Shown here piece after piece: positions 18,274 to 26,314 of a stretch of DNA of 36,816 nucleotides. Both the position numbers and the translations under genes were made by a program. The stretch is from assembly GCA_934394515.1 (NCBI GenBank), contig CAKRRU010000011.1, positions 1-36,816 of the forward strand, in the 5' to 3' direction. The notes beneath the pieces are model-generated. The model searched no databases. It worked only from the letters and a program-made list of their open reading frames with translations, and was not told where the DNA came from. Position 1 is the first letter of the stretch, and each line of letters begins with the position of its first letter. Source of the DNA: an uncultured Acetatifactor sp. Its GTDB lineage: Bacteria; Bacillota; Clostridia; Lachnospirales; Lachnospiraceae.

Positions 18274-20007
18274 TTATTTGATACAAACTCCAAAACCTAA
18301 AATTGTGAATTGCTTATTTCTGTCCTCTTCTGCCATGGAAATTGTGATTTTATGTTGTCTGCTTTCTTTTTCCGAGAACAGCAATACCGTATTGCAATGC
18401 AGCCAGTTATTGATATGGGGATCCGCTGTCAGACAGTAGTTTCCGTCCACAGTGACCTCTGCCTTCCCCACATTTGTTTCCCCTGAGTCCTTAAACACGA
18501 GAAACAGTGCCTTGCAGGTGATCTCCATCTCGAAGGCATCCTCCGGCCCGTTTTCCTTATGCATCCAGTTATAGGGGAATTCCGGTGTCTGAGCCAGATG
18601 ATCGTCCATTTCCACGCATTGCAGTTCCCGGTCCGTGGTGTAAAACCCACCCGGCCAGATCTTCGCCCCCACATACCTGTTCTCTTTATCCAGCAGAAAT
18701 ACTTTTTCAAAGTCCGCACCGATCACAGGGCTTTCGGACAGGCGCTGTTGTAGTGCCTGTTCCTCCGTTACGCCTTCCGCAAAGGTTCCCACTCGCGCAT
18801 GTTCTGCCATATCACAGCATTCAAATAAATATTGCAGGCAGTCCGCCATAATGGTATGACCGATATTGCCTGGATGAAACATGTCATAGAAGAATCGGTT
18901 TTTCGATATCACACGTTCTTCCCCTTGTAACGAAAACTGTGGTGTCACCGCATCCATGATACTGACCATAGGAAGATCATACTTTTTGCCTAACGGACTT
19001 AGACGCTCCTGCAGATTCCAGTCATTGGCAAACACTGAGAATAGCAATACCACTGCCGGTTTCCAGGACAGCTTCAGCACTTTCCGCACCAGACTCTCGT
19101 AGCAGACTCCCTTCGTCTCATCCCCTTCGTCATTTACGGCGAATTCGATCACCACAATGTCCGGACTCTCTCCCTCTCTTAAAATATCTCTGTCAAACCG
19201 GATCATTCCCAGTTCGGAAGGAGTTCCGCCTACTCCGGCTTTGATGAATCTTGCATTATTCTTCGTGGAAAATCGTTTTTGAAAAAGTTGGAAAGATTTA
19301 TAGGCATAACACTCTGTATTGATCGGTGTAGCTCCGGCTCCCTGTGTGATCGACCCTCCGATATAGGCAATCGTCACTTCTTTCCCTGCCTTTGCTTTTT
19401 CGATTGCCGCACGAAGCCGATAGGTATTCCCCGTATGCAGCAATGATCTGCTGATCATCTCCCGGTAAGCCTTGCTTGTGACATCCACTTCCGCATCTTC
19501 CGTCTCCGGTGGAGCATCGTATCCGTCATTCAGGAACAATCTCACATTTGCCTTACCCATTCTCTCCGGCGTCTGAAAAATAATTTTGATTTGTCCGGGC
19601 ACATGGTCGTCCTGCGTCCATGCATCATCCGACAGATAAATTCTGTGCTCCATTCCGTCACATTTCAGCTCGCATGTAAGGTTCGTCCCGCCTCCGTAGA
19701 GATCCTTTTTTCCATACATCTGGAATACAAAAGTTGCATTTTCTTCCGGGTCATCCGTCTCCACGGACACACCGATGCTATGTACCAGCCTGCCAAATCC
19801 TTCCACGGTCTCTAACAATTTTAGTTCCGTCTGGTCCGTAATGTTGCCGGTGATCTGTGCACTGCTTATCAGACGTCCGTCACTTTCATAGATAAATTGT
19901 ATCCCGGTGCCATCCTTCTGTCTGTCACCGAAGATATCTTTGTCCTTCAAAATATAAAAATAAGGTCTTGCCTTTTCCGGGTCCTTTGGTGCTGCCGGTC
20001 CTGTCAT
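18274..20007 (-). CDS. SGNH-fold esterase, probable intracellular xylan acetyl esterase
   Basis: A 577-residue protein in three parts. A beta-rich N-terminal region (about 15-185) is followed by an SGNH hydrolase core (about 205-420) and a beta-rich C-terminal region (about 430-577). The core motifs are visible: block I IGGSITQG with Ser219, block II GVGG near 258-261, block III EFAVND with Asn292, and block V DMFHPG with Asp375 and His378. Block I is GGS instead of the classical GDS. There is no signal peptide. I place the start at 20007, where GGGAGG lies seven bases upstream. It sits directly before the GH43 gene. Deacetylation of imported acetyl-xylo-oligosaccharides is the likely role, by analogy with intracellular SGNH esterases of Roseburia-type xylan loci, but this is inference. 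Confidence 0.82.
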   Translation of the reverse strand: MTGPAAPKDPEKARPYFYILKDKDIFGDRQKDGTGIQFIYESDGRLISSAQITGNITDQTELKLLETVEGFGRLVHSIGVSVETDDPEENATFVFQMYGKKDLYGGGTNLTCELKCDGMEHRIYLSDDAWTQDDHVPGQIKIIFQTPERMGKANVRLFLNDGYDAPPETEDAEVDVTSKAYREMISRSLLHTGNTYRLRAAIEKAKAGKEVTIAYIGGSITQGAGATPINTECYAYKSFQLFQKRFSTKNNARFIKAGVGGTPSELGMIRFDRDILREGESPDIVVIEFAVNDEGDETKGVCYESLVRKVLKLSWKPAVVLLFSVFANDWNLQERLSPLGKKYDLPMVSIMDAVTPQFSLQGEERVISKNRFFYDMFHPGNIGHTIMADCLQYLFECCDMAEHARVGTFAEGVTEEQALQQRLSESPVIGADFEKVFLLDKENRYVGAKIWPGGFYTTDRELQCVEMDDHLAQTPEFPYNWMHKENGPEDAFEMEITCKALFLVFKDSGETNVGKAEVTVDGNYCLTADPHINNWLHCNTVLLFSEKESRQHKITISMAEEDRNKQFTILGFGVCIK

Positions 20008-20030
20008 GTCATTCCCTCCCATAAAAATAT

Positions 20031-20071
20031 AACTATGCAGATGCCTGGGACTTCTGCATAGTTACATTATA
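20031..20071 (-). promoter_or_regulatory. Candidate internal promoter with a 5'-terminal hairpin before the SGNH gene
   Basis: TATAAT stands on the minus strand at 20066-20071. Immediately downstream AACTATGCAGA and TCTGCATAGTT (20031-20041 with 20053-20063) pair over 11 bp, followed by ATATTTTTAT and then the GGGAGG ribosome site. The stem can be read as a weak terminator after the CE1 gene or as a protective 5' stem on a transcript starting here. I see no good -35 box. Confidence 0.4.
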
Positions 20072-20137
20072 GAATTCTGACCTTTCAATAAACACCCGAT
20101 AAAGTATATAAAAGCAAGGGATTAACTTTATATCTTC

Positions 20138-22117
20138 TCAGTTTCCATTCCAATATGCCGCAAACCGCTTTCGAAACGCAGTCCAATCCTCCTCTGCTCT
20201 CCGTTCCATGACACATGCTGACATCTGCGGCTGCTGTATTCCGTATTTTGTCATCACGTCACCGACCTGTTCCGGTGTCATATCCGCCTCCGTCATCACG
20301 AGAATCACGTCCTCTGCTATACTGTCCTTCTGCAAATGTTCCAGGATATTGATTACCTTTCCCTGATGCAGGAAGCAGGCGGCAGCCTCAGTGGGAAGTG
20401 CTTTCAGCCATAGAATTTTCTGCTGTCTGTTACTTTTGCATATCTGTGTCGGCGTGTAGACCCAGACGCAGCTTACCTGTTCCGTTTTTGCGTGGTATGC
20501 ATAATGAATATGAACCTGTCCATGCTCTGCATCTGCAAGCTCTGCCAAAACACATTGCTCCGGCGTTTCCGACACTTCCTGCTCTGTTATTACCTGCTGC
20601 GGTGTTTTGGATTTCGATGTTTCCTGCAACGGCATTTCCAGATAATTCACGGCATGACCATCCTCATACCCTGCCGGTGCATCGGGGTTGATCGTTTCCG
20701 TACCGTTTACCAGGAAATGCAGCGTATGATATCCCGGTGTGATACCACATACTTCTCCACTCCAATATCCATCCTCTGACGAACCTTTTCCCAGTGGGAT
20801 CCGCTCCCGGTTGTCTATGGCAATTTCAACACGTTCTGCCCCTGCTGCCTGATAATGGATGCTTACGTTTCCCTGCTTTGTAATACAGCTTCCGTGTGGA
20901 ATCTCCGGATATTTTCCAGCCGGTCTTCCCCACTCATCCACTTCAAACCGGATCTGACGGTATACCGGATCAAAAAAGAGCATCTGTTCCTCGAATGTCT
21001 GTTTTTTCAACTGTTCCGTTGTGATCTGCGCTGTTTTTCCATTCGGAATGTCCGCTACCTCTTCTCCGCCTCTGCGGAACAAAAGCGGAACGAAATCATG
21101 CAGGCTTTTCCGCCAGACATGCCACTCGTGATAGCCTTCATAAACCTTAGTAATGCATGTTTTTCCGACTTCAGCAAACCGATCCGCCATCTGTCGCATA
21201 CCGGCATGGATCTCTTCCTCTCTGTCCCCACAGGACATAAATACCACATCCAAAGTCTCTGTACTGTCACAGATGCGCGCCATCTCATGAATGGCAACCG
21301 GGGAAAATACGCCTGCCGCCGAGAACAGATCCATGTGCTGCGCCACAATATCCGTCGTCTGGGCTGACCCCAGAGACAGTCCCGCCATCGCCCGGTAATT
21401 CTTTCCCTTTTTTACCCGGAAGTTCTGCTCTATATAAGGAACGACATCCTGCATCAGTTCCCGGTCAAAATCTCCCGGATAAAATACCGGTTTTTCACCG
21501 TCACGAAACGCATATCCGCTGCACATGACCACGATCATCCGCTCACAGCTGCCCTCTGCGATCAAATTGTCCATGATGAAGTTAAGCTTCCCCTGCCAGA
21601 TCCAGCCGGTCTCATTCTCGCCCACACCGTGCTGGAGATACAGTACCGGATAACGCTGCGTTCCCTCTTCATACCCATACGGAGTGTACACATAACATTC
21701 CTTCAGATGACCGTTTGCGCCGGAAATATATTTACAGATGCTGACGGTTCCGTGAGGCACTTCTTTGGCAAAATAGAAGTCCACGTTTTCTTCCGGCACC
21801 TCAAAAGTATTGACCGCCGCAAAGCATCCGTAAGAAATCCCCGCGTCCGGATTACAGATGCGCACACCGTCCACATACCAGAAATAATAGTGCATCCCCC
21901 GGGGAAAATCCGATACCGTCGCTAAGAAACCTCCCTGTCCGTCCGGCTGCAAATCTATCCTTTCGTCCGTGAAATATCCGCCTAAACCAGCGACCCAGAC
22001 GCATTTTGCCTTAGGAGCATACATATAAAATACGGCAGAGCCGTCACCATTTACCGTAACCGACGCTCTGCCTGTTTTACTTTTCTCTATCGGATGTCTG
22101 ACTAATACACCATTCAT
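20138..22117 (-). CDS. CE1-like esterase with duplicated E-set/esterase layout
   Basis: A 659-residue cytoplasmic protein. It has an N-terminal E-set/CBM48-like domain (about 18-110) and an alpha/beta-hydrolase of the CE1/esterase-D type (about 120-350). The nucleophile Ser248 lies in GLSLG, a likely Asp298 in SCGDRE and a likely His333 in YHEWHVW. A second E-set domain (about 408-497) follows, with NGTETINPDAPAGYEDG resembling glycan-branching-type E-sets. The last 130 residues resemble the start of the esterase domain again (VHIHYAYHA, VWVYTP, HQGKVINILEHL, VILVMTE) but lack a GxSxG. Related proteins are feruloyl or acetyl xylan esterases. Its operon suggests removal of ferulate or acetate from imported xylo-oligosaccharides; the acyl group is not determined. 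Confidence 0.85.
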   Translation of the reverse strand: MNGVLVRHPIEKSKTGRASVTVNGDGSAVFYMYAPKAKCVWVAGLGGYFTDERIDLQPDGQGGFLATVSDFPRGMHYYFWYVDGVRICNPDAGISYGCFAAVNTFEVPEENVDFYFAKEVPHGTVSICKYISGANGHLKECYVYTPYGYEEGTQRYPVLYLQHGVGENETGWIWQGKLNFIMDNLIAEGSCERMIVVMCSGYAFRDGEKPVFYPGDFDRELMQDVVPYIEQNFRVKKGKNYRAMAGLSLGSAQTTDIVAQHMDLFSAAGVFSPVAIHEMARICDSTETLDVVFMSCGDREEEIHAGMRQMADRFAEVGKTCITKVYEGYHEWHVWRKSLHDFVPLLFRRGGEEVADIPNGKTAQITTEQLKKQTFEEQMLFFDPVYRQIRFEVDEWGRPAGKYPEIPHGSCITKQGNVSIHYQAAGAERVEIAIDNRERIPLGKGSSEDGYWSGEVCGITPGYHTLHFLVNGTETINPDAPAGYEDGHAVNYLEMPLQETSKSKTPQQVITEQEVSETPEQCVLAELADAEHGQVHIHYAYHAKTEQVSCVWVYTPTQICKSNRQQKILWLKALPTEAAACFLHQGKVINILEHLQKDSIAEDVILVMTEADMTPEQVGDVMTKYGIQQPQMSACVMERRAEEDWTAFRKRFAAYWNGN

Positions 22118-22223
22118 CTCTTAAACCAACCTTTCCGGAAACTAAAAAATCACTGTTCTTTTTCAGTTTATCGAAATTCTTGGTACTTTACCATGTTATT
22201 TTTATGCTTTCCATGGCAAAAAC

Positions 22224-23858
22224 TTATCCATTTACTCTTCTGTCCACTTCCTGCTGCAGCATCTTATAATAGATCTGCGGATCACAGGTATTGTATTCCT
22301 CCATGTAAGCCTCCCATGCAGCATCAAAATCGTCCGCCATGATCACCTGCGGAAGCCACTTGTGTTTGATTTCTTCCATGCGGTCACGCACCTGACCTGC
22401 CTGCGAATTCGAAGACAACGCTGTCGTATAACTGTACATAGGAAACCATGGCCCCGGAGCTTCGTTATTCCCCAGCATATCCACATAGTTGTTCACACCA
22501 TAGGCAGAGAAGCATTCCTGAATATCCGCCGGCTGATTTTTATAGAATTCCGTGCTCTGATATTCCAGTGAAAATGCATTGATCCCATCCGGAAGCTTTC
22601 CTTCCACTCTGGGAAAATAGGAATAAAAGCAAAAATGTTTTCTCTTTTTCTCCGCAGCAGACCATCTGCCGGACTGCTCCTTTGTCAGATAAAACATCCC
22701 TTTTTCGTCCACGCAATAATCGTCGCCCTCCATGCCCCAGAAACGAAGTTTGATAATCTCCGGCTCCAACAGGTCACTGACAAACTGAAGCGCACCGTCA
22801 ACATCCTTGCAAGATACCGTAATGGATAAACCGTTAGAACTGTCAAGCTCGGCGGAACGTGTTACATGCCATTGATTTCTTACGCCATCTTCCCGTGTAA
22901 TGGGGAGCGGAACGTAATCACAGCCCTGTTCCCTGAGCCCTTTTTCATCATACGCTGTCTGCACGGAATAATAAAACTGCCACCATTGATCCGGCATGCC
23001 TAAGACCGCTCCGGTGGATATCTTTTTCAAATAATCTTCATATGTCTCGGTAAAAGATTCCGCACTGAGAATTCCTTTGTGATATTCTTCATTCAATTTG
23101 CCGAAGTACCATTTTGCAGTGTCTGTCGTATTGTAATCGATGACCTGTAACGTATCCGGATCCACGATACAGCTTCCGTCATTGGGATAGCCGTCCAGAA
23201 ACTGCGGAATATTTTCGAGACAAAAATACCTCCAGCCGTCACACAGAATCGCAAACGGAATATTCGGCGTACCGTCCTCCATCGTAGGATTGGCTGCCAC
23301 ATACCGCTCGATCAGGTCAAAATATTCATCCACCGTATGTATCTCGGGATATCCTGCCCATTTTAAGACTCTGGTCTGAATCCAGAAGGCTTCACCGGAA
23401 TGCGTCACTTCCACATCCTCTCCGTGAGTCACACCAAACTGGGGGATCCAGTAGATATGTCCGTCCGGACGTTTAAAACGTTCCCACTGTTCTTCTGTCA
23501 GATAATTCTTAATATTAGGATAGTCGTCCCAGTATTCATCCAGCGGAAGTAACGCTCCCACTTCGTAAAGGCTGGTATCTCCCGAAATGAAATCCGGATA
23601 ATCTCCACTTACAATGTAGCTGTTCAACGCACTTTCCTTCGTCTGTCCCACCAGCCACATTTCTTCGCAGTCCGCACCGGTGCGTCTGGCGATTTCCCGT
23701 TTCATATCGTTATTGGGATCAATGTTTTCTCCTTCCACAGCAAAGAATGCTGTGAAGTGCTTGATTTGACCGGAGGATGTATTTTGCGCATGCGCCAGGT
23801 ATAATGCCGCACACAGCAGACACAGTACTGCTACCGCTGCAAAGATTCTTTTCTTCAA
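22224..23858 (-). CDS. Second sugar-binding protein (SBP2), no lipobox
   Basis: A 544-residue paralogue of the binding protein at 11328-13034, similar along its whole length. Shared blocks include DDYPNIKN, GHIYWIPQF, LKWAGYPE, NPTMEDG, WRYFCLEN, FLDGYPNDGSC and ISTG/LSTG. Its N-terminus is basic then hydrophobic (MKKRIFAAVAVLCLLCAAL) and ends in AHAQ. It has no lipobox, so it is either a cleaved secreted protein or held by an uncleaved helix. The start is a TTG at 23858 preceded by GGGGGA; an in-frame TTG 18 bases earlier includes that site. No permease genes accompany it. It precedes the esterases and yesMN, so a sensing role with YesM or an alternative import receptor is possible (inference). 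Confidence 0.88.
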   Translation of the reverse strand: MKKRIFAAVAVLCLLCAALYLAHAQNTSSGQIKHFTAFFAVEGENIDPNNDMKREIARRTGADCEEMWLVGQTKESALNSYIVSGDYPDFISGDTSLYEVGALLPLDEYWDDYPNIKNYLTEEQWERFKRPDGHIYWIPQFGVTHGEDVEVTHSGEAFWIQTRVLKWAGYPEIHTVDEYFDLIERYVAANPTMEDGTPNIPFAILCDGWRYFCLENIPQFLDGYPNDGSCIVDPDTLQVIDYNTTDTAKWYFGKLNEEYHKGILSAESFTETYEDYLKKISTGAVLGMPDQWWQFYYSVQTAYDEKGLREQGCDYVPLPITREDGVRNQWHVTRSAELDSSNGLSITVSCKDVDGALQFVSDLLEPEIIKLRFWGMEGDDYCVDEKGMFYLTKEQSGRWSAAEKKRKHFCFYSYFPRVEGKLPDGINAFSLEYQSTEFYKNQPADIQECFSAYGVNNYVDMLGNNEAPGPWFPMYSYTTALSSNSQAGQVRDRMEEIKHKWLPQVIMADDFDAAWEAYMEEYNTCDPQIYYKMLQQEVDRRVNG

Positions 23859-23879
23859 TATCGTTTCCCCCTGCAAGTT

Positions 23880-24746
23880 CTACGCTTTCAGCAACGCAAT
23901 CTCCTCTTTATAAGGCGGAATAGTCTTCTTATCCTCGCCTTCCGCACACAGCCAGGGCGTCTCCAAGATTTTCGGGACTGCAGCAAAACGCTCATCGTGT
24001 ACAACCTTGTGCAAAGCTTCAAAACCGATCGTTCCTTTGCCGATGTTGGCGTGGCGATCCTTATGGGTGCCCAGTGGATTCAGGCTGTCATTCACATGGA
24101 TCACCGCAATCTGGTTCAGTCCCAGCACACGGTCAAACTGCGCCAGCACTCCTTCGTAATCATTCACAAGATCATATCCGGCATCATTCACATGACAGGT
24201 GTCAAAGCACACGCGCAGCCTGTCCTTTTTCTCTACTCTGTCATAGATCATCCGCAATTCTTCAAAGGTTCTGCCGACTTCGCTGCCCTTGCCTGCCATG
24301 GTCTCCAGGGCAATATTTACATCACTGTCATCTGCATTCAGTACCCGGTTCAGTCCCTTTGCAATCTGTTCAATGCCTGCTTCCGCACCGGCACTTAACG
24401 CAGATCCCGGATGCAGCACCAGCACCTTGCTGTGGAATGCAGCGGTACGCGTCAGTTCCTTCGCCAGAAAATCGACTCCGAACTCAAACATTTCCGGCTT
24501 CTCTGTATTGCCCAGGTTAATAATATACGGTGCATGGATCACGATTCCGCGGATTCCTGCCTGACCAGCGTAAGCAAGCCCCTCTTCCAGTTTCAGATCC
24601 TTGATTTCTTTGCGTCTCGTGTTCTGCGGAGCTCCGGTGTAGACCATCAGCGCATTGGCACCGTACTCTGCCGCCTCCTTTACAGAACCCAAGAACATTT
24701 CTTTTCCCGACATTCCCACATGGGAACCTAATAATATCTCTGCCAT
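23880..24746 (-). CDS. nfo: Endonuclease IV (deoxyribonuclease IV)
   Basis: A 288-residue AP endonuclease of the TIM-barrel Nfo family, which nicks DNA 5' of abasic sites in base excision repair. All nine trinuclear zinc ligands can be matched: His71, His112, Glu148, Asp182, His185, His217, Asp230, His232 and Glu262, in [32 protein letters not shown] and LETP. The length is normal. AAAGGAG precedes the ATG. It lies only 21 bp upstream of the SBP2 gene, so transcription may run through into the carbohydrate genes, although the function is unrelated. Confidence 0.96.
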   Translation of the reverse strand: MAEILLGSHVGMSGKEMFLGSVKEAAEYGANALMVYTGAPQNTRRKEIKDLKLEEGLAYAGQAGIRGIVIHAPYIINLGNTEKPEMFEFGVDFLAKELTRTAAFHSKVLVLHPGSALSAGAEAGIEQIAKGLNRVLNADDSDVNIALETMAGKGSEVGRTFEELRMIYDRVEKKDRLRVCFDTCHVNDAGYDLVNDYEGVLAQFDRVLGLNQIAVIHVNDSLNPLGTHKDRHANIGKGTIGFEALHKVVHDERFAAVPKILETPWLCAEGEDKKTIPPYKEEIALLKA

Positions 24747-24952
24747 GATGACTCCTTTGTATCAAAGTTTCTGTTATCAGTTTGACACAAGAGGAACAAT
24801 TTTACAAGATTACTTTTTTTGCAAAATCGACTGGAAGAAGATTTTCTATGATGAAATCCTCTCCGGAGAAAAACCGTATGTGAGTAATCTGATTGCTACC
24901 GCCTGAGATGCCAGATTGGTAACAGAAGCACTATAAAAAGGAATGATATTTC
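24747..24952. other. Intergenic region with a possible decayed coding trace
   Basis: Between nfo and the GNAT gene. On the plus strand bases 24787-24906 are open and read FDTRGTILQD, then KIDWKKIFYDE and LSGEKPYVSN, ending in a stop. This faintly resembles the ligand-binding Cache domain of sensors (D-x-x-G start, yVSd-like strand). It has no start, ribosome site or continuation, so it may be chance. A GGAA/TTCC inverted repeat lies near 24940-24955. I see no convincing promoter. Confidence 0.2.
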
Positions 24953-25705
24953 CTATATTCCTGCCACCTCGTATGCAATATACTCATGTTCAAATTCATA
25001 GCCAAGTTTTTCCGCCAGTGCGACGGAATTTGTATTTTGCGCATCCCAGCTGGGATAAAGACCTTCCTTAAGACAACTCAGTATCAGTGCTGAACAGGCA
25101 ATCGTCGCAAGATGTTTTCTGCGTTCTTCCTCCACAGTGTCTACCTCGATCTCAATTCCCTCACGGTATCTGCTGTAAGAAGAGGCTCCGGACACGATCT
25201 CACCGTTCTTTTGTATTACCACGCCTCTTCCCATCTTCAAATAGTCGTCCTTGCTCTCAAAAGAAGAGATAAAATCCACGGTAGCCGATTTCTTTAAACA
25301 CTTATCATACAGAGCCGAATCAATTTTCTTAAGCTCATATTCCGGCGGAAGTTCTTCTATATTCTTGCGCAGTGCATCTTCTTGAAACTCTGTATCTTTT
25401 TTCATTGCATACCGGATAACACGTTTTGCATAAGGGAAACATTCTTCGATCAGTTTTGCCCAATCTTCATTTTGCGGAACCATAATTACAAAACCTTCCG
25501 GTTTCTCCTGCACCAGTTCTCTGTCCGGTTCTCCTGCATAAAATCCAAAACATCCGAGAAAAGCTAATGCCGACTCAGGGTTCTCTAAATCCGTTACATA
25601 AACATGTCCCATTACATTTTGAAGACAGGAATAAATCATCGTTTCCTGCCAACCGGAAAATAACGCATTCACTTTTTCCAATTTTTTCAATTCATATATC
25701 ATCAT
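24953..25705 (-). CDS. GNAT-family N-acetyltransferase (PF12746-like)
   Basis: A 250-residue cytoplasmic protein. The N-terminal half is poorly defined (PEGFVIMVPQNEDWAKLIEECFP is typical of the GNAT_acetyltran family common in Clostridia). The C-terminal half has the acetyl-CoA fold: ASSYSRYREGIEIEVDTVEEERRKHLATIACSALI, then WDAQNTNSVALAEKLGYEF. The acceptor is unknown. The ribosome site is weak (GGGAAAG); two adjacent ATGs (25705 and 25702) are equivalent. It is the last of three neighbouring acetyltransferase genes on this strand. Confidence 0.85.
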   Translation of the reverse strand: MMIYELKKLEKVNALFSGWQETMIYSCLQNVMGHVYVTDLENPESALAFLGCFGFYAGEPDRELVQEKPEGFVIMVPQNEDWAKLIEECFPYAKRVIRYAMKKDTEFQEDALRKNIEELPPEYELKKIDSALYDKCLKKSATVDFISSFESKDDYLKMGRGVVIQKNGEIVSGASSYSRYREGIEIEVDTVEEERRKHLATIACSALILSCLKEGLYPSWDAQNTNSVALAEKLGYEFEHEYIAYEVAGI

Positions 25706-25740
25706 GTTTTCACTTTCCCAAGCAACAAAACTATAGATAC

Positions 25741-26277
25741 TTACAGCTCACTCCAGTGCTCTTTTGTCATTACATTCGTATGTCCGATACGTACCTCATT
25801 CATTAACGGTACCGGCACCTCCTCGCAGGTGTGATGATATATAAATCCAACCTTTTCCTGTACTCGTTTGGATTTCTGATTGCCTTCATAATATCCGCAC
25901 CATATTTTATTCATTCCAAGTTCTTCGAATCCATGACGGATAATCTCTCTTGCCGCCTCAGGCATATATCCTCTTCCCCAAAACGGTTTTCCGAGCCAAT
26001 AGCCAAGTTCACATTCATCATCACGATCCGTCATATCTGTATGTCCATTCAACTTCAGTTCAATCGCACCGATAGCTTTGCCACTTTGCTTTTCACAGAT
26101 TGCATAGCACTCTTTCCCGTTAAATACATTCCGTATCACATCCAGACTTTCCTCTACTGATTTGTGCGGCGGCCATCCTGCAATCGGACCGACCTCAGGA
26201 TCTTTTGCATATTCAAATAAACTTTCCGCGTCATCCTCATTCCATCTTCTAAGTAGTAATCTCTGTGTTTCTAACAT
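25741..26277 (-). CDS. GNAT-family N-acetyltransferase (RimJ/RimL type)
   Basis: A 178-residue protein matching the RimJ/RimL-like GNAT family. It has the N-terminal ETQRLLLRRWNEDDAESLFEYAKDPEV, the acetyl-CoA loop ELGYWLGKPFWGRGYMPEAAREII and the C-terminal GYYEGNQKSKRVQEKVGFIYHH. Such enzymes acetylate protein N-termini, antibiotics or small metabolites; which one applies here cannot be told. GGGAGAGG precedes the ATG. It lies 37 bp downstream of the YoaP-type GNAT gene, so the two are probably co-transcribed. Confidence 0.9.
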   Translation of the reverse strand: MLETQRLLLRRWNEDDAESLFEYAKDPEVGPIAGWPPHKSVEESLDVIRNVFNGKECYAICEKQSGKAIGAIELKLNGHTDMTDRDDECELGYWLGKPFWGRGYMPEAAREIIRHGFEELGMNKIWCGYYEGNQKSKRVQEKVGFIYHHTCEEVPVPLMNEVRIGHTNVMTKEHWSEL

Positions 26278-26314
26278 CTATGTTTCCTCTCCCTCTTCTC
26301 TGTTAATGTGTCAG

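Noticed and set aside
23801..23858. SBP2 as a lipoprotein using the Cys residues in its hydrophobic helix
   Set aside because: The Cys residues lie in VLCLLCAA, where the residues before Cys do not fit a lipobox, and the likely cleavage point is after AHA.
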